Shown here piece after piece: positions 21,020-33,671 of a stretch of DNA of 64,000 bases. The stretch is taken from positions 186,001 to 250,000 of the forward strand of contig JAZGUH010000489.1 in assembly GCA_037893225.1 (NCBI GenBank). The letters run 5' to 3'. Within the stretch, counting starts at the first letter, position 1, and the number at the start of each line of letters is the position of its first letter. Origin of the DNA: Hippasteria phrygiana (Eukaryota > Echinodermata > Asteroidea > Valvatida > Goniasteridae). The notes below the pieces were generated by a model. It was not told the origin of the DNA. It saw nothing but the letters and a program-made list of their open reading frames with translations, and ran no database searches. Position numbers and translations under genes: made by a program.

Positions 21020-23207
21020 GATCGGGTTAGAATGTGAGAGTAAGAGAGAAGGAGAGTCAGAGGTAGAGAGAGGGTTAGACTTACTCATCTACTAAACAGC
21101 GTAGGTCTATTGTGCTGATCTAGGCCTGCAAGCTGTCTATCTCACTAGGCCATTCCAGTTCTATCCATGATGATCTTGGGTGGCCTTGAGGTCTTGACAG
21201 CCAGGAGCCGGATGTTGATCTCTCCTGAAGTTGATGGAAAAATAGAGTAAGCGAGTTAAGAATATTAAAATTAGTGTTAGAGTTAAGGGTTTGAGTTCAA
21301 GTGTTAGGGTTAAGGTTCGAGTGCAAGTGTTACAGTGCAAGTGTTACAGTGCAAGTGTTACAGTGCAAGTGTTACAGTGCAAGTGCTACTGATCGGGTTA
21401 GAATGTGAGAGTAAGAGAGAAGGAGAGTCAGAGGTAGAGAGAGTGTTACACTTACTCATCTACTAAACAGCGTAGGTCTATTGTGCTGATCTAGGCCTGC
21501 AAGCTGTCTATCTCACTAGGCCATTCCAGTTCTGTCCATGATGATCTTGGGTGGCCTCGAGGACTTGACAGCCAGGAGCCAGATGTTGATCTCTCCTGAA
21601 GTTGATGGAAAAATAATGTAAGCGAGTTAGGAATATTAAAATTAGTGTTAGAGTTAAGGGTTTGAGTTCAAGTGTTACAGTGCAAGTGTTAGGGTTAAGG
21701 TTCGAGTGCAAGTGTTACAGTGCAAGTGTTACAGTGCAAGTGTTACAGTGCAAGTGCTACTGATCGGAATATTAGAATTAGTGTTAGAGTGCAAGTGTCA
21801 CAGTGCAAGTGTCACAGTGCAAGTGTCACAGTGCAAGTGTCACAGTGCAAGTGTCACAGTGCAAGTGTCACAGTGCAAGTGCTAGTGATCGGGTTAGAAT
21901 GTGAGAGTAAGAGAGAAGGAGAGTCAGAGGTAGAGAGAGGGTTAGACTTACTCATCTACTAAACAGCGTAGGTCTATTGTGCTGATCTAGGCCTGCAAGC
22001 TGTCTATCTCACTAGGCCATTCCAGTTCTATCCATGATGATCTTGGGTGGCCTCGAGGTCTTGACAGCCAGGAGCCGGATGTTGATCTCTCCTGAAGTTG
22101 ATGGAAAAATAGAGTAAGCGAGTTAAGAATATTAAAATTAGTGTTAGAGTTAAGGGTTTGAGTTCAAGTGTTAGGGTTAAGGTTCGAGTGCAAGTGTTAC
22201 AGTGCAAGTGTTACAGTGCAAGTGTTACAGTGCAAGTGTTACAGTGCAAGTGCTACTGATCGGGTTAGAATGTGAGAGTAAGAGAGAAGGAGAGTCAGAG
22301 GTAGAGAGAGTGTTACACTTACTCATCTACTAAACAGCGTAGGTCTATTGTGCTGATCTAGGCCTGCAAGCTGTCTATCTCACTAGGCCATTCCAGTTCT
22401 GTCCATGATGATCTTGGGTGGCCTCGAGGACTTGACAGCCAGGAGCCAGATGTTGATCTCTCCTGAAGTTGATTGAAAAATAATGTAAGCGAGTTAGGAA
22501 TATTAAAATTAGTGTTAGAGTTAAGGGTTTGAGTTCAAGTGTTACAGTGCAAGTGTTAGGGTTAAGGTTCGAGTGCAAGTGTTACAGTGCAAGTGTTACA
22601 GTGCAAGTGTTACAGTGCAAGTGCTACTGATCGGAATATTAGAATTAGTGTTAGAGTGCAAGTGTCACAGTGCAAGTGCTAGTGATCGGGTTAGAATGTG
22701 AGAGTAAGAGAGAAGGAGAGTCAGAGGTAGAGAGAGGGTTAGACTTACTCATCTACTAAACAGCGTAGGTCTATTGTGCTGATCTAGGCCTGCAAGCTGT
22801 CTATCTCACTAGGCCATTCCAGTTCTATCCATGATGATCTTGGGTGGCCTCGAGGTCTTGACAGCTAGGAGCCGGATGTTGATCTCTCCTGAAGTTGATG
22901 GAAAAATAGAGTAAGCGAGTTAAGAATATTAAAATTAGTGTTAGAGTTAAGGGTTTGAGTTCAAGTGTTACAGTGCAAGTGTTAGGGTTAAGGTTCGAGT
23001 GCAAGTGTTACAGTGCAAGTGTTACAGTGCAAGTGTTACAGTGCAAGTGCTACTGATCGGAATATTAGAATTAGTGTTAGAGTGCAAGTGTCACAGTGCA
23101 AGTGTCACAGTGCAAGTGTCACAGTGCAAGTGTCACAGTGCAAGTGTCACAGTGCAAGTGTCACAGTGCAAGTGTCACAGTGCAAGTGTCACAGTGCAAG
23201 TGCTAGT
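21020..23207. repeat. Truncated HOR (alpha'-beta1-alpha-beta2) plus one long unit
   Basis: Unit starts: 21020 (371, alpha'), 21391 (496, beta1), 21887 (371, alpha), 22258 (426, beta2), 22684 (524, alpha with CAGCTAGGAG). Same order and lengths as 11326-13513, so it descends from the eight-unit HOR. The CTATATCAC marker is absent here. Confidence 0.88.
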
Positions 23208-24585
23208 GATCGGGTTAGAATGTGAGAGTAAGAGAGAAGGAGAGTCAGAGGTAGAGAGAGGGTTAGACTTACTCATCTACTAAACAGCGTAGGTCTATTG
23301 TGCTGATCTAGGCCTGCAAGCTGTCTATCTCACTAGGCCATTCCAGTTCTATCCATGATGATCTTGGGTGGCCTCGAGGTCTTGACAGCCAGGAGCCGGA
23401 TGTTGATCTCCCCTGAAGTTGATGGAAAAATAGAGTAAGCGAGTTAAGAATATTAAAATTAGTGTTAGAGTTAAGGGTTTGAGTTCAAGTGTTAGGGTTA
23501 AGGTTCGAGTGCAAGTGTTACAGTGCAAGTGTTACAGTGCAAGTGTTACAGTGCAAGTGTTACAGTGCAAGTGCTACTGATCGGGTTAGAATGTGAGAGT
23601 AAGAGAGAAGGAGAGTCAGAGGTAGAGAGAGTGTTACACTTACTCATCTACTAAACAGCGTAGGTCTATTGTGCTGATCTAGGCCTGGAAGCTGTCTATC
23701 TCACTAGGCCATTCCAGTTCTGTCCATGATGATCTTGGATGGCCTCGAGGTCTTGACAGCCAGGAGCCGGATGTTGATCTCTCCTGAAGTTGATGGAAAA
23801 ATAGAGTAAGCGAGTTAAGAATATTAAAATTAGTGTTAGAGTTAAGGGTTTGAGTTCAAGTGTTACAGTGCAAGTGTTAGGGTTAAGGTTCGAGTGCAAG
23901 TGTTACAGTGCAAGTGTTACAGTGCAAGTGTTACAGTGCAAGTGCTACTGATCGGAATATTAGAATTAGTGTTAGAGTGCAAGTGTCACAGTGCAAGTGT
24001 CACAGTGCAAGTGTCACAGTGCAAGTGTCACAGTGCAAGTGTCACAGTGCAAGTGTCACAGTGCAAGTGTCACAGTGCAAGTGTCACAGTGCAAGTGTCA
24101 CAGTGCAAGTGTCACAGTGCAAGTGTCACAGTGCAAGTGTCACAGTGCAAGTGTCACAGTGCAAGTGTCACAGTGCAAGTGTCACAGTGCAAGTGTCACA
24201 GTGCAAGTGTCACAGTGCAAGTGCTAGTGATCGGGTTAGAATGTGAGAGTAAGAGAGAAGGAGAGTCAGAGGTAGAGAGAGGGTTAGACTTACTCATCTA
24301 CTAAACAGCGTAGGTCTATTGTGCTGATCTAGGCCTGCAAGCTGTCTATCTCACTAGGCCATTCCAGTTCTATCCATGATGATCTTGGGTGGCCTTGAGG
24401 TCTTGACAGCCAGGAGCCGGATGTTGATCTCTCCTGAAGTTGATGGAAAAATAGAGTAAGCGAGTTAAGAATATTAAAATTAGTGTTAGAGTTAAGGGTT
24501 TGAGTTCAAGTGTTAGGGTTAAGGTTCGAGTGCAAGTGTTACAGTGCAAGTGTTACAGTGCAAGTGTTACAGTGCAAGTGCTACT
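23208..24585. repeat. delta-gamma-alpha' block with the longest SAT2 array
   Basis: Unit starts: 23208 (371, delta), 23579 (650, gamma), 24229 (357, alpha'). The 650-bp unit contains 18 SAT2 monomers, the largest array in the window; most other gamma units have seven to nine. Confidence 0.9.
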
Positions 24586-26695
24586 GATCGGGTTAGAATG
24601 TGAGAGTAAGAGAGAAGGAGAGTCAGAGGTAGAGAGAGTGTTACACTTACTCATCTACTAAACAGCGTAGGTCTATTGTGCTGATCTAGGCCTGCAAGCT
24701 GTCTATCTCACTAGGCCATTCCAGTTCTGTCCATGATGATCTTGGGTGGCCTCGAGGACTTGACAGCCAGGAGCCAGATGTTGATCTCTCCTGAAGTTGA
24801 TGGGAAAATAATGTAAGCGAGTTAGGAATATTAAAATTAGTGTTAGAGTTAAGGGTTTGAGTTCAAGTGTTACAGTGCAAGTGTTAGGGTTAAGGTTCGA
24901 GTGCAAGTGTTACAGTGCAAGTGTTACAGTGCAAGTGTTACAGTGCAAGTGCTACTGATCGGAATATTAGAATTAGTGTTAGAGTGCAAGTGTCACAGTG
25001 CAAGTGTCACAGTGCAAGTGTCACAGTGCAAGTGTCACAGTGCAAGTGTCACAGTGCAAGTGTCACAGTGCAAGTGTCACAGTGCAAGTGTCACAGTGCA
25101 AGTGTCACAGTGCAAGTGTCACAGTGCAAGTGTCACAGTGCAAGTGCTAGTGATCGGGTTAGAATGTGAGAGTAAGAGAGAAGGAGAGTCAGAGGTAGAG
25201 AGAGGGTTAGACTTACTCATCTACTAAACAGCGTAGGTCTATTGTGCTGATCTAGGCCTGCAAGCTGTCTATCTCACTAGGCCATTCCAGTTCTATCCAT
25301 GATGATCTTGGGTGGCCTCGAGGTCTTGACAGCCAGGAGCCGGATGTTGATCTCTCCTGAAGTTGATGGAAAAATAGAGTAAGCGAGTTAAGAATATTAA
25401 AATTAGTGTTAGAGTTAAGGGTTTGAGTTCAAGTGTTACAGTGCAAGTGTTAGGGTTAAGGTTCGAGTGCAAGTGTTACAGTGCAAGTGTTACAGTGCAA
25501 GTGTTACAGTGCAAGTGCTACTGATCGGAATATTAGAATTAGTGTTAGAGTGCAAGTGTCACAGTGCAAGTGTCACAGTGCAAGTGTCACAGTGCAAGTG
25601 TCACAGTGCAAGTGTCACAGTGCAAGTGTCACAGTGCAAGTGCTAGTGATCGGGTTAGAATGTGAGAGTAAGAGAGAAGGAGAGTCAGAGGTAGAGAGAG
25701 TGTTACACTTACTCATCTACTAAACAGCGTAGGTCTATTGTGCTGATCTAGGCCTGCAAGCTGTCTATCTCACTAGGCCATTCCAGTTCTGTCCATGATG
25801 ATCTTGGGTGGCCTCGAGGACTTGACAGCCAGGAGCCAGATGTTGATCTCTCCTGAAGTTGATGGAAAAATAATGTAAGCGAGTTAGGAATATTAAAATT
25901 AGTGTTAGAGTTAAGGGTTTGAGTTCAAGTGTTACAGTGCAAGTGTTAGGGTTAAGGTTCGAGTGCAAGTGTTACAGTGCAAGTGTTACAGTGCAAGTGT
26001 TACAGTGCAAGTGCTACTGATCGGAATATTAGAATTAGTGTTAGAGTGCAAGTGTCACAGTGCAAGTGTCACAGTGCAAGTGTCACAGTGCAAGTGTCAC
26101 AGTGCAAGTGTCACAGTGCAAGTGTCACAGTGCAAGTGTCACAGTGCAAGTGTCACAGTGCAAGTGCTAGTGATCGGGTTAGAATGTGAGAGTAAGAGAG
26201 AAGGAGAGTCAGAGGTAGAGAGAGGGTTAGACTTACTCATCTACTAAACAGCGTAGGTCTATTGTGCTGATCTAGGCCTGCAAGCTGTCTATCTCACTAG
26301 GCCATTCCAGTTCTATCCATGATGATCTTGGGTGGCCTCGAGGTCTTGACAGCCAGGAGCCGGATGTTGATCTCTCCTGAAGTTGATGGAAAAATAGAGT
26401 AAGCGAGTTAAGAATATTAAAATTAGTGTTAGAGTTAAGGGTTTGAGTTCAAGTGTTACAGTGCAAGTGTTAGGGTTAAGGTTCGAGTGCAAGTGTTACA
26501 GTGCAAGTGTTACAGTGCAAGTGTTACAGTGCAAGTGCTACTGATCGGAATATTAGAATTAGTGTTAGAGTGCAAGTGTCACAGTGCAAGTGTCACAGTG
26601 CAAGTGTCACAGTGCAAGTGTCACAGTGCAAGTGTCACAGTGCAAGTGTCACAGTGCAAGTGTCACAGTGCAAGTGTCACAGTGCAAGTGCTAGT
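24586..26695. repeat. Four long units
   Basis: Unit starts: 24586 (566, beta1 with private GATGGGAAAATAATG), 25152 (496, alpha), 25648 (524, beta1), 26172 (524, alpha). The order leads into the next delta unit as elsewhere. Confidence 0.9.
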
Positions 26696-29198
26696 GATCG
26701 GGTTAGAATGTGAGAGTAAGAGAGAAGGAGAGTCAGAGGTAGAGAGAGGGTTAGACTTACTCATCTACTAAACAGCGTAGGTCTATTGTGCTGATCTAGG
26801 CCTGCAAGCTGTCTATCTCACTAGGCCATTCCAGTTCTATCCATGATGATCTTGGGTGGCCTCGAGGTCTTGACAGCCAGGAGCCGGATGTTGATCTCCC
26901 CTGAAGTTGATGGAAAAATAGAGTAAGCGAGTTAAGAATATTAAAATTAGTGTTAGAGTTAAGGGTTTGAGTTCAAGTGTTAGGGTTAAGGTTCGAGTGC
27001 AAGTGTTACAGTGCAAGTGTTACAGTGCAAGTGCTACTGATCGGGTTAGAATGTGAGAGTAAGAGAGAAGGAGAGTCAGAGGTAGAGAGAGTGTTACACT
27101 TACTCATCTACTAAACAGCGTAGGTCTATTGTGCTGATCTAGGCCTGGAAGCTGTCTATCTCACTAGGCCATTCCAGTTCTGTCCATGATGATCTTGGAT
27201 GGCCTCGAGGTCTTGACAGCCAGGAGCCGGATGTTGATCTCTCCTGAAGTTGATGGAAAAATAGAGTAAGCGAGTTAAGAATATTAAAATTAGTGTTAGA
27301 GTTAAGGGTTTGAGTTCAAGTGTTACAGTGCAAGTGTTAGGGTTAAGGTTCGAGTGCAAGTGTTACAGTGCAAGTGTTACAGTGCAAGTGTTACAGTGCA
27401 AGTGCTACTGATCGGAATATTAGAATTAGTGTTAGAGTGCAAGTGTCACAGTGCAAGTGTCACAGTGCAAGTGTCACAGTGCAAGTGTCACAGTGCAAGT
27501 GTCACAGTGCAAGTGTCACAGTGCAAGTGCTAGTGATCGGGTTAGAATGTGAGAGTAAGAGAGAAGGAGAGTCAGAGGTAGAGAGAGTGTTACACTTACT
27601 CATCTACTAAACAGCGTAGGTCTATTGTGCTGATCTAGGCCTGCAAGCTGTCTATCTCACTAGGCCATTCCAGTTCTATCCATGATGATCTTGGGTGGCC
27701 TTGAGGTCTTGACAGCCAGGAGCCGGATGTTGATCTCTCCTGAAGTTGATGGAAAAATAGAGTAAGCGAGTTAAGAATATTAAAATTAGTGTTAGAGTTA
27801 AGGGTTTGAGTTCAAGTGTTAGGGTTAAGGTTCGAGTGCAAGTGTTACAGTGCAAGTGTTACAGTGCAAGTGTTACAGTGCAAGTGTTACAGTGCAAGTG
27901 CTACTGATCGGGTTAGAATGTGAGAGTAAGAGAGAAGGAGAGTCAGAGGTAGAGAGAGTGTTACACTTACTCATCTACTAAACAGCGTAGGTCTATTGTG
28001 CTGATCTAGGCCTGCAAGCTGTCTATCTCACTAGGCCATTCCAGTTCTGTCCATGATGATCTTGGGTGGCCTCGAGGACTTGACAGCCAGGAGCCAGATG
28101 TTGATCTCTCCTGAAGTTGATGGAAAAATAATGTAAGCGAGTTAGGAATATTAAAATTAGTGTTAGAGTTAAGGGTTTGAGTTCAAGTGTTACAGTGCAA
28201 GTGTTAGGGTTAAGGTTCGAGTGCAAGTGTTACAGTGCAAGTGTTACAGTGCAAGTGTTACAGTGCAAGTGCTACTGATCGGAATATTAGAATTAGTGTT
28301 AGAGTGCAAGTGTCACAGTGCAAGTGTCACAGTGCAAGTGTCACAGTGCAAGTGTCACAGTGCAAGTGTCACAGTGCAAGTGTCACAGTGCAAGTGCTAG
28401 TGATCGGGTTAGAATGTGAGAGTAAGAGAGAAGGAGAGTCAGAGGTAGAGAGAGGGTTAGACTTACTCATCTACTAAACAGCGTAGGTCTATTGTGCTGA
28501 TCTAGGCCTGCAAGCTGTCTATCTCACTAGGCCATTCCAGTTCTATCCATGATGATCTTGGGTGGCCTCGAGGTCTTGACAGCCAGGAGCCGGATGTTGA
28601 TCTCTCCTGAAGTTGATGGAAAAATAGAGTAAGCGAGTTAAGAATATTAAAATTAGTGTTAGAGTTAAGGGTTTGAGTTCAAGTGTTAGGGTTAAGGTTC
28701 GAGTGCAAGTGTTACAGTGCAAGTGTTACAGTGCAAGTGTTACAGTGCAAGTGTTACAGTGCAAGTGCTACTGATCGGGTTAGAATGTGAGAGTAAGAGA
28801 GAAGGAGAGTCAGAGGTAGAGAGAGTGTTACACTTACTCATCTACTAAACAGCGTAGGTCTATTGTGCTGATCTAGGCCTGCAAGCTGTCTATCTCACTA
28901 GGCCATTCCAGTTCTGTCCATGATGATCTTGGGTGGCCTCGAGGACTTGACAGCCAGGAGCCAGATGTTGATCTCTCCTGAAGTTGATTGAAAAATAATG
29001 TAAGCGAGTTAGGAATATTAAAATTAGTGTTAGAGTTAAGGGTTTGAGTTCAAGTGTTACAGTGCAAGTGTTAGGGTTAAGGTTCGAGTGCAAGTGTTAC
29101 AGTGCAAGTGTTACAGTGCAAGTGTTACAGTGCAAGTGCTACTGATCGGAATATTAGAATTAGTGTTAGAGTGCAAGTGTCACAGTGCAAGTGCTAGT
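26696..29198. repeat. Six-unit HOR, copy 4 (2503 bp)
   Basis: Unit starts: 26696 (343, delta with only three SAT1 monomers), 27039 (496, gamma), 27535 (371, alpha'), 27906 (496, beta1), 28402 (371, alpha), 28773 (426, beta2). The 343-bp delta unit is shared with copy 5. Confidence 0.9.
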
Positions 29199-31168
29199 GA
29201 TCGGGTTAGAATGTGAGAGTAAGAGAGAAGGAGAGTCAGAGGTAGAGAGAGGGTTAGACTTACTCATCTACTAAACAGCGTAGGTCTATTGTGCTGATCT
29301 AGGCCTGCAAGCTGTCTATCTCACTAGGCCATTCCAGTTCTATCCATGATGATCTTGGGTGGCCTCGAGGTCTTGACAGCCAGGAGCCGGATGTTGATCT
29401 CTCCTGAAGTTGATGGAAAAATAGAGTAAGCGAGTTAAGAATATTAAAATTAGTGTTAGAGTTAAGGGTTTGAGTTCAAGTGTTACAGTGCAAGTGTTAG
29501 GGTTAAGGTTCGAGTGCAAGTGTTACAGTGCAAGTGTTACAGTGCAAGTGTTACAGTGCAAGTGCTACTGATCGGAATATTAGAATTAGTGTTAGAGTGC
29601 AAGTGTCACAGTGCAAGTGTCACAGTGCAAGTGTCACAGTGCAAGTGTCACAGTGCAAGTGTCACAGTGCAAGTGTCACAGTGCAAGTGTCACAGTGCAA
29701 GTGTCACAGTGCAAGTGTCACAGTGCAAGTGCTAGTGATCGGGTTAGAATGTGAGAGTAAGAGAGAAGGAGAGTCAGAGGTAGAGAGAGTGTTACACTTA
29801 CTCATCTACTAAACAGCGTAGGTCTATTGTGCTGATCTAGGCCTGCAAGCTGTCTATCTCACTAGGCCATTCCAGTTCTGTCCATGATGATCTTGGGTGG
29901 CCTCGAGGACTTGACAGCCAGGAGCCAGATGTTGATCTCTCCTGAAGTTGATTGAAAAATAATGTAAGCGAGTTAGGAATATTAAAATTAGTGTTAGAGT
30001 TAAGGGTTTGAGTTCAAGTGTTACAGTGCAAGTGTTAGGGTTAAGGTTCGAGTGCAAGTGTTACAGTGCAAGTGTTACAGTGCAAGTGTTACAGTGCAAG
30101 TGCTACTGATCGGAATATTAGAATTAGTGTTAGAGTGCAAGTGTCACAGTGCAAGTGCTAGTGATCGGGTTAGAATGTGAGAGTAAGAGAGAAGGAGAGT
30201 CAGAGGTAGAGAGAGGGTTAGACTTACTCATCTACTAAACAGCGTAGGTCTATTGTGCTGATCTAGGCCTGCAAGCTGTCTATCTCACTAGGCCATTCCA
30301 GTTCTATCCATGATGATCTTGGGTGGCCTCGAGGTCTTGACAGCCAGGAGCCGGATGTTGATCTCTCCTGAAGTTGATGGAAAAATAGAGTAAGCGAGTT
30401 AAGAATATTAAAATTAGTGTTAGAGTTAAGGGTTTGAGTTCAAGTGTTACAGTGCAAGTGTTAGGGTTAAGGTTCGAGTGCAAGTGTTACAGTGCAAGTG
30501 TTACAGTGCAAGTGTTACAGTGCAAGTGCTACTGATCGGAATATTAGAATTAGTGTTAGAGTGCAAGTGTCACAGTGCAAGTGTCACAGTGCAAGTGTCA
30601 CAGTGCAAGTGTCACAGTGCAAGTGTCACAGTGCAAGTGCTAGTGATCGGGTTAGAATGTGAGAGTAAGAGAGAAGGAGAGTCAGAGGTAGAGAGAGGGT
30701 TAGACTTACTCATCTACTAAACAGCGTAGGTCTATTGTGCTGATCTAGGCCTGCAAGCTGTCTATCTCACTAGGCCATTCCAGTTCTATCCATGATGATC
30801 TTGGGTGGCCTCGAGGTCTTGACAGCCAGGAGCCGGATGTTGATCTCTCCTGAAGTTGATGGAAAAATAGAGTAAGCGAGTTAAGAATATTAAAATTAGT
30901 GTTAGAGTTAAGGGTTTGAGTTCAAGTGTTACAGTGCAAGTGTTAGGGTTAAGGTTCGAGTGCAAGTGTTACAGTGCAAGTGTTACAGTGCAAGTGTTAC
31001 AGTGCAAGTGCTACTGATCGGAATATTAGAATTAGTGTTAGAGTGCAAGTGTCACAGTGCAAGTGTCACAGTGCAAGTGTCACAGTGCAAGTGTCACAGT
31101 GCAAGTGTCACAGTGCAAGTGTCACAGTGCAAGTGTCACAGTGCAAGTGTCACAGTGCAAGTGCTAGT
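29199..31168. repeat. Four long units after HOR copy 4
   Basis: Unit starts: 29199 (538, alpha), 29737 (426, beta2), 30163 (482, alpha, six SAT2 monomers), 30645 (524, alpha). The first two match 33672 and 34210 in the next block. Confidence 0.9.
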
Positions 31169-33671
31169 GATCGGGTTAGAATGTGAGAGTAAGAGAGAAG
31201 GAGAGTCAGAGGTAGAGAGAGGGTTAGACTTACTCATCTACTAAACAGCGTAGGTCTATTGTGCTGATCTAGGCCTGCAAGCTGTCTATCTCACTAGGCC
31301 ATTCCAGTTCTATCCATGATGATCTTGGGTGGCCTCGAGGTCTTGACAGCCAGGAGCCGGATGTTGATCTCCCCTGAAGTTGATGGAAAAATAGAGTAAG
31401 CGAGTTAAGAATATTAAAATTAGTGTTAGAGTTAAGGGTTTGAGTTCAAGTGTTAGGGTTAAGGTTCGAGTGCAAGTGTTACAGTGCAAGTGTTACAGTG
31501 CAAGTGCTACTGATCGGGTTAGAATGTGAGAGTAAGAGAGAAGGAGAGTCAGAGGTAGAGAGAGTGTTACACTTACTCATCTACTAAACAGCGTAGGTCT
31601 ATTGTGCTGATCTAGGCCTGGAAGCTGTCTATCTCACTAGGCCATTCCAGTTCTGTCCATGATGATCTTGGATGGCCTCGAGGTCTTGACAGCCAGGAGC
31701 CGGATGTTGATCTCTCCTGAAGTTGATGGAAAAATAGAGTAAGCGAGTTAAGAATATTAAAATTAGTGTTAGAGTTAAGGGTTTGAGTTCAAGTGTTACA
31801 GTGCAAGTGTTAGGGTTAAGGTTCGAGTGCAAGTGTTACAGTGCAAGTGTTACAGTGCAAGTGTTACAGTGCAAGTGCTACTGATCGGAATATTAGAATT
31901 AGTGTTAGAGTGCAAGTGTCACAGTGCAAGTGTCACAGTGCAAGTGTCACAGTGCAAGTGTCACAGTGCAAGTGTCACAGTGCAAGTGTCACAGTGCAAG
32001 TGCTAGTGATCGGGTTAGAATGTGAGAGTAAGAGAGAAGGAGAGTCAGAGGTAGAGAGAGTGTTACACTTACTCATCTACTAAACAGCGTAGGTCTATTG
32101 TGCTGATCTAGGCCTGCAAGCTGTCTATCTCACTAGGCCATTCCAGTTCTATCCATGATGATCTTGGGTGGCCTTGAGGTCTTGACAGCCAGGAGCCGGA
32201 TGTTGATCTCTCCTGAAGTTGATGGAAAAATAGAGTAAGCGAGTTAAGAATATTAAAATTAGTGTTAGAGTTAAGGGTTTGAGTTCAAGTGTTAGGGTTA
32301 AGGTTCGAGTGCAAGTGTTACAGTGCAAGTGTTACAGTGCAAGTGTTACAGTGCAAGTGTTACAGTGCAAGTGCTACTGATCGGGTTAGAATGTGAGAGT
32401 AAGAGAGAAGGAGAGTCAGAGGTAGAGAGAGTGTTACACTTACTCATCTACTAAACAGCGTAGGTCTATTGTGCTGATCTAGGCCTGCAAGCTGTCTATC
32501 TCACTAGGCCATTCCAGTTCTGTCCATGATGATCTTGGGTGGCCTCGAGGACTTGACAGCCAGGAGCCAGATGTTGATCTCTCCTGAAGTTGATGGAAAA
32601 ATAATGTAAGCGAGTTAGGAATATTAAAATTAGTGTTAGAGTTAAGGGTTTGAGTTCAAGTGTTACAGTGCAAGTGTTAGGGTTAAGGTTCGAGTGCAAG
32701 TGTTACAGTGCAAGTGTTACAGTGCAAGTGTTACAGTGCAAGTGCTACTGATCGGAATATTAGAATTAGTGTTAGAGTGCAAGTGTCACAGTGCAAGTGT
32801 CACAGTGCAAGTGTCACAGTGCAAGTGTCACAGTGCAAGTGTCACAGTGCAAGTGTCACAGTGCAAGTGCTAGTGATCGGGTTAGAATGTGAGAGTAAGA
32901 GAGAAGGAGAGTCAGAGGTAGAGAGAGGGTTAGACTTACTCATCTACTAAACAGCGTAGGTCTATTGTGCTGATCTAGGCCTGCAAGCTGTCTATCTCAC
33001 TAGGCCATTCCAGTTCTATCCATGATGATCTTGGGTGGCCTCGAGGTCTTGACAGCCAGGAGCCGGATGTTGATCTCTCCTGAAGTTGATGGAAAAATAG
33101 AGTAAGCGAGTTAAGAATATTAAAATTAGTGTTAGAGTTAAGGGTTTGAGTTCAAGTGTTAGGGTTAAGGTTCGAGTGCAAGTGTTACAGTGCAAGTGTT
33201 ACAGTGCAAGTGTTACAGTGCAAGTGTTACAGTGCAAGTGCTACTGATCGGGTTAGAATGTGAGAGTAAGAGAGAAGGAGAGTCAGAGGTAGAGAGAGTG
33301 TTACACTTACTCATCTACTAAACAGCGTAGGTCTATTGTGCTGATCTAGGCCTGCAAGCTGTCTATCTCACTAGGCCATTCCAGTTCTGTCCATGATGAT
33401 CTTGGGTGGCCTCGAGGACTTGACAGCCAGGAGCCAGATGTTGATCTCTCCTGAAGTTGATTGAAAAATAATGTAAGCGAGTTAGGAATATTAAAATTAG
33501 TGTTAGAGTTAAGGGTTTGAGTTCAAGTGTTACAGTGCAAGTGTTAGGGTTAAGGTTCGAGTGCAAGTGTTACAGTGCAAGTGTTACAGTGCAAGTGTTA
33601 CAGTGCAAGTGCTACTGATCGGAATATTAGAATTAGTGTTAGAGTGCAAGTGTCACAGTGCAAGTGCTAGT
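31169..33671. repeat. Six-unit HOR, copy 5 (2503 bp)
   Basis: Unit starts: 31169 (343, delta), 31512 (496, gamma), 32008 (371, alpha'), 32379 (496, beta1), 32875 (371, alpha), 33246 (426, beta2). All boundaries lie exactly 4473 bp after those of copy 4. Confidence 0.9.
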
